NCBI GenBank assembly: GCA_900542475.1
Contig: UQNO01000004.1
Location: forward strand, 26,264-90,263
DNA: 64,000 nt
Origin: an uncultured Bacteroidota bacterium
Lineage (GTDB): Bacteria > Bacteroidota > Bacteroidia > Bacteroidales > F082
Direction: 5' to 3'
In this document: piece by piece, positions 61,911-64,000 of the stretch
How the letters are laid out: every line of letters begins with the position of its first letter
Position numbering within the stretch: position 1 is the stretch's first letter
Notes under the pieces: generated by a model
Told to the model about the DNA's origin: nothing
Database searches by the model: none
What the model saw: only the letters and a program-made list of their open reading frames with translations
Position numbers and translations under genes: made by a program

Positions 61911-63008
61911 TCACTGTACGTGTGGATTGGCGTGTTTGTTTACAAACGCCTTCGAGTCGCCCCAGGCATTGTATAAGATTTTGTGTCCTATTGATTCCAT
62001 ACGGGCTTCGAGGTTTGTCTGGCACTGTTCAGGTTTATCCTTAACGTAAGCCTTGTCCGGATAGATGAGATAATTTTCGCGGAACTCGTTAGGTGTGAGG
62101 TTTGGCATGATGACGTTGGCGCCGACGGTTATAGCTTTCTCTCGTCCAAGCGGATCGAGGGTCTGGTTGGCGGTGGCTGCCACCATATTGATTTCAGGCA
62201 TCATGAGGCGAAGCGTCGCAATCATTTTGAGAGTAAGGTTCATACGTTCTTTTGCAGAAGGGATTTGGTTTTTATATTCATAAAGAGGAGTGTCGGGGTG
62301 TGGGACAAACGGCCCCATTCCAACCATTGCCACGTCTTTTTTCTTGAAGAAAAGAAGGTCGTCGGCGAGGTGGTCGAGGGTTTGGAACGGCAGTCCCACC
62401 ATCACGCCCGTACCAGTCTGATAGCCAAGGCGCGACAAGGTATCGATACAGTTCAGACGTTTATAGAAATCGTGAGTTTTGTCTTTCGGATGAATCTTGT
62501 AATAAAGTTCTTCCGTTGATGACTCGATACGCAGCAGATAGCGATGTGCGCCGGCTTCAAACCAGCGGCGGTAGGTTTCTTCTGTCTGTTCTCCCAACGA
62601 CAGTGTTATTCCGAGACTCCCATTGTCGATTTTTTTAATTTCTTTGACGAGATATTCTATTTTATCGACGAACTCTTTATCGTCGCGTTCACCGCTTTGC
62701 AGTGCCACAGAGCCATACCCAAGCTTATGTGCGAGCCGCGCGCATTCGAGAACTTCTTCGTCACTCAAGGTATAACGCTTCACCTTGGTGTTTTTACAAC
62801 GCACTCCACAGTAAAGGCAATATTTCGAACATTTATTACTATATTCAATCAATCCACGAAGGTGAACACTGTTGTCGAGATGTTCAAGTTTTGTTTTCAA
62901 CGCTTTATCAAAAAGCTTGGCCATTTCCTCGCCATCGGAGGCAAGAAGAGTTTTGACTTCCTCGTGGGAGAATTCGTTTTTAGATAATATTTCGTCAAAA
63001 GACAGCAT
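61911..63008 (-). CDS. hydE: [FeFe]-hydrogenase maturation radical SAM enzyme HydE
   Basis: About 365 residues from the ATG at 63008 (MLSFDEILSKNEF). The radical-SAM motif is CSKYCLYCGVRC (CxxxCxxC). YGSVALQSGE, GLPFQTLDHLADDLLF, and GPFVPHPDTPL match HydE. It acts with HydG and HydF in making the dithiomethylamine bridge of the H-cluster. The longer frame begins inside a TATTTTTG promoter (63022-63029) and is rejected. It lies on the strand opposite to hydF and hydG. Confidence 0.95.
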   Translation of the reverse strand: MLSFDEILSKNEFSHEEVKTLLASDGEEMAKLFDKALKTKLEHLDNSVHLRGLIEYSNKCSKYCLYCGVRCKNTKVKRYTLSDEEVLECARLAHKLGYGSVALQSGERDDKEFVDKIEYLVKEIKKIDNGSLGITLSLGEQTEETYRRWFEAGAHRYLLRIESSTEELYYKIHPKDKTHDFYKRLNCIDTLSRLGYQTGTGVMVGLPFQTLDHLADDLLFFKKKDVAMVGMGPFVPHPDTPLYEYKNQIPSAKERMNLTLKMIATLRLMMPEINMVAATANQTLDPLGREKAITVGANVIMPNLTPNEFRENYLIYPDKAYVKDKPEQCQTNLEARMESIGHKILYNAWGDSKAFVNKHANPHVQ

Positions 63009-63021
63009 TTCTTTTTTTTTG

Positions 63022-63029
63022 CAAAAATA
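63022..63029 (-). promoter_or_regulatory. -7 promoter element (TATTTTTG) of hydE
   Basis: The minus strand reads TATTTTTG followed by CAAAA, 13 nt before the hydE ATG. Confidence 0.55.
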
Positions 63030-63083
63030 CAAAAAAGTTTAAAGTCGGAAGTGTAGGGTTTAGAGTAGTTTGAAAGTTTTTTG

Positions 63084-63195
63084 TTGCTGCCCGCTAAAAA
63101 TTTTCGACCTGAAAACCAGAGCAGGAACCCACGCTTGGGATTCAGCCCTTGGGGTTATCTTTGTTTTTGCGAAAAAAATCCAGCAACCATGACAG
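63084..63195 (+). mobile_element. IS4-type left-end remnant
   Basis: TTGCTGCCCGCTAAAA and GTTATCTTTGTTTTTGC here align with TTGCTGTCCGGTAAAA and the same 17 bases at 6795-6885. Between them both copies have an inverted repeat (here GAACCCA / TTGGGATTC). After the promoter an ATG (63189) meets a stop within four codons, so no transposase is left. It abuts the end of the uracil-DNA-glycosylase-like fragment. Confidence 0.55.
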
Positions 63196-63199
63196 GATA

Positions 63200-63302
63200 A
63201 AAAGACCCTGCACCGGCGTTTCTTCAGAGGCGGAAAACTGTCGAGAAACAACATTTTCGCATTGGCGGGAAGAAACGGTTCCAAAGGACGATACTCCATC
63301 AT
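63200..63302 (-). pseudogene. Uracil-DNA-glycosylase-like protein, N-terminal fragment
   Basis: The first 30 or so residues (MMEYRPLEPFLPANAKMLFL, DSFPPLKKRRCR) match the start of the small Bacteroidota uracil/mismatch DNA glycosylase family (PLPPFLPxNAKxLxLGSFPPxxxRW). One change is notable: Asp replaces the usual Gly before SFPP. After CR the frame runs into the IS4-type left end and ends as unrelated sequence at 63060. The ATG overlaps the stop of the upstream gene (ATGATGG), so it was once the second gene of an operon. Confidence 0.55.
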
Positions 63303-64000
63303 TCTTCCGGCGTTCCTTGAGGTTTAATTTCAATCAAGTAATCCCTTGAGGTTTGGTAAAAATACCGCTCGTACGGGTCGTAGCGAAAACGATTTATGGT
63401 GTCGATATTTCCATTTTGTTGACTGTCAATGTATTTGTTAAGCAAAAAATCGTAACAATACCCTGCATAAAGTTTTCCTAAAATCGAAGCGAACTTATAA
63501 AAACCATCAATATTGATGGTGTCGCAAAATGTCTTTGCGACAATCTTATTTGATTGATAATCAATGTTAAAATCAACCTCTGTATCGTTAAAGTAGTTCT
63601 GTTCGGTAAACGTCATAGCGAAATCGGTATCATTGGCAAGATTGAACCAGACGGCCACGTTTACCATATCGACAGGGACGTCCTTGCAGTATTTGTTATA
63701 ATCAACCCAGCCGCAAAATTGCTCTATATTGCATGCCTCCAGCACTTCTATTCGCGGAATTTCTATAACCCAGTGCGTGGAGTCGGGTTGCATGGCCTCA
63801 TCTTCCCAATACTCCACCGTCAATCCGTAATCCTTCAAAGTCGATTGCATTGTTAAATAGATGATATCCAGGAATTTATCATCATTTATCTTGTCTATCA
63901 CCTTGATTTGGCTTTCGAGATAGGCTATTTGCATTTGAAGCGAAGAGTCGGCAAGATATTCGGGAATTGAGTCGTTACGCAAGTTCATCTTAACCAATTT
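63299..64000 (-). CDS. Unknown protein, 5' end outside the window
   Basis: At least 230 residues, open to the window edge; the visible Met (MNLRNDSIPEYLADSSLQ) need not be the start. It is acidic and rich in Asn, Asp, Tyr and Phe, with no membrane helix in the part seen. Lines such as HWVIEIPRIEVLEACNIEQF and VDMVNVAVWFNLANDTDFAM do not match a family that I know. It may be an exported protein whose signal peptide lies beyond the edge. It overlaps the glycosylase-like fragment by 4 nt. Confidence 0.6.
   Translation of the reverse strand, partial: KLVKMNLRNDSIPEYLADSSLQMQIAYLESQIKVIDKINDDKFLDIIYLTMQSTLKDYGLTVEYWEDEAMQPDSTHWVIEIPRIEVLEACNIEQFCGWVDYNKYCKDVPVDMVNVAVWFNLANDTDFAMTFTEQNYFNDTEVDFNIDYQSNKIVAKTFCDTINIDGFYKFASILGKLYAGYCYDFLLNKYIDSQQNGNIDTINRFRYDPYERYFYQTSRDYLIEIKPQGTPEE

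Noticed and set aside
63009..63032. Longer N-terminus for HydE
   Set aside because: The added codons contain the TATTTTTG promoter element; the ATG at 63008 fits the family.

Overview
The window comes from a member of the Bacteroidota, most likely an anaerobic Bacteroidales. Many genes have the -7 element TAnnTTTG in front of them. The window also encodes PorX (type IX secretion regulator), a TonB-dependent receptor with a carboxypeptidase-regulatory-like plug extension, lipoproteins with short lipoboxes, a DUF6427 protein next to rnhB and purD, and [FeFe]-hydrogenase maturases. Lysine fermentation and HydEFG point to a fermentative life.

Layout. (1) 1-7.3 kb is an accessory, mobile segment. 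It holds the start of a YhcG/DUF1016 nuclease gene, a SIR2-like gene coupled to a secreted trypsin-like protease gene, a long nested inverted repeat in that pair's leader, a frameshifted MobV-type relaxase with an oriT-like palindrome, an internally deleted IS1634-type element and a truncated IS4-type element that ends against tRNA-Lys. (2) 7.4-21.3 kb holds tRNA-Lys, a TsaC/YciO protein, tRNA-Arg, an RRM protein, a secreted GH2 beta-galactosidase, a small lipoprotein, a GT-C-like membrane protein, ligA, a polyferredoxin with a partner Fe-S aldo/keto reductase, a decayed DNA methyltransferase, a solute symporter and a lipoprotein nitroreductase. (3) 21.4-33.7 kb holds an AddA/RecB-like nuclease-helicase, TamB, TsaD, dGTPase and prolyl oligopeptidase. 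(4) 33.9-43.8 kb is a minus-strand lysine-fermentation operon: atoD, kal, kce, kdd, kamA, a small membrane protein, kamB, kamC, [75-aa ORF, YhcG nuclease], kamD. kamE and atoA are not in the window. (5) 44-55.4 kb holds an M3 peptidase, a LutA-like CCG protein, aroA/aroB, tsaE, porX, rnhB, a DUF6427 protein, purD and a GT4 glycosyltransferase. (6) 55.5-64 kb holds a macro-like protein, hydF, hydG, a TonB receptor, hydE, and at the edge a uracil-DNA-glycosylase-like fragment broken near a second IS4-type left end.

How the genes work together. L-lysine would pass KamA, KamD(E), Kdd, Kce and Kal to crotonyl-CoA, acetoacetate and ammonia. KamB and KamC would reactivate the B12-dependent mutase. 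HydE, HydF and HydG build the H-cluster of a hydrogenase that lies outside the window and could dispose of the reducing power. TsaC-like, TsaD and TsaE, spread over the window, serve t6A tRNA modification.

The most interesting points are the SIR2/secreted-protease pair with its structured leader on a mobilizable element; the YhcG nuclease plus a small unknown gene lodged inside the lysine operon where kamE could be expected; and a dispersed palindromic repeat whose copies appear to supply the last codons of tsaD and aroA. All family calls come from reading the sequence. No database search was run.
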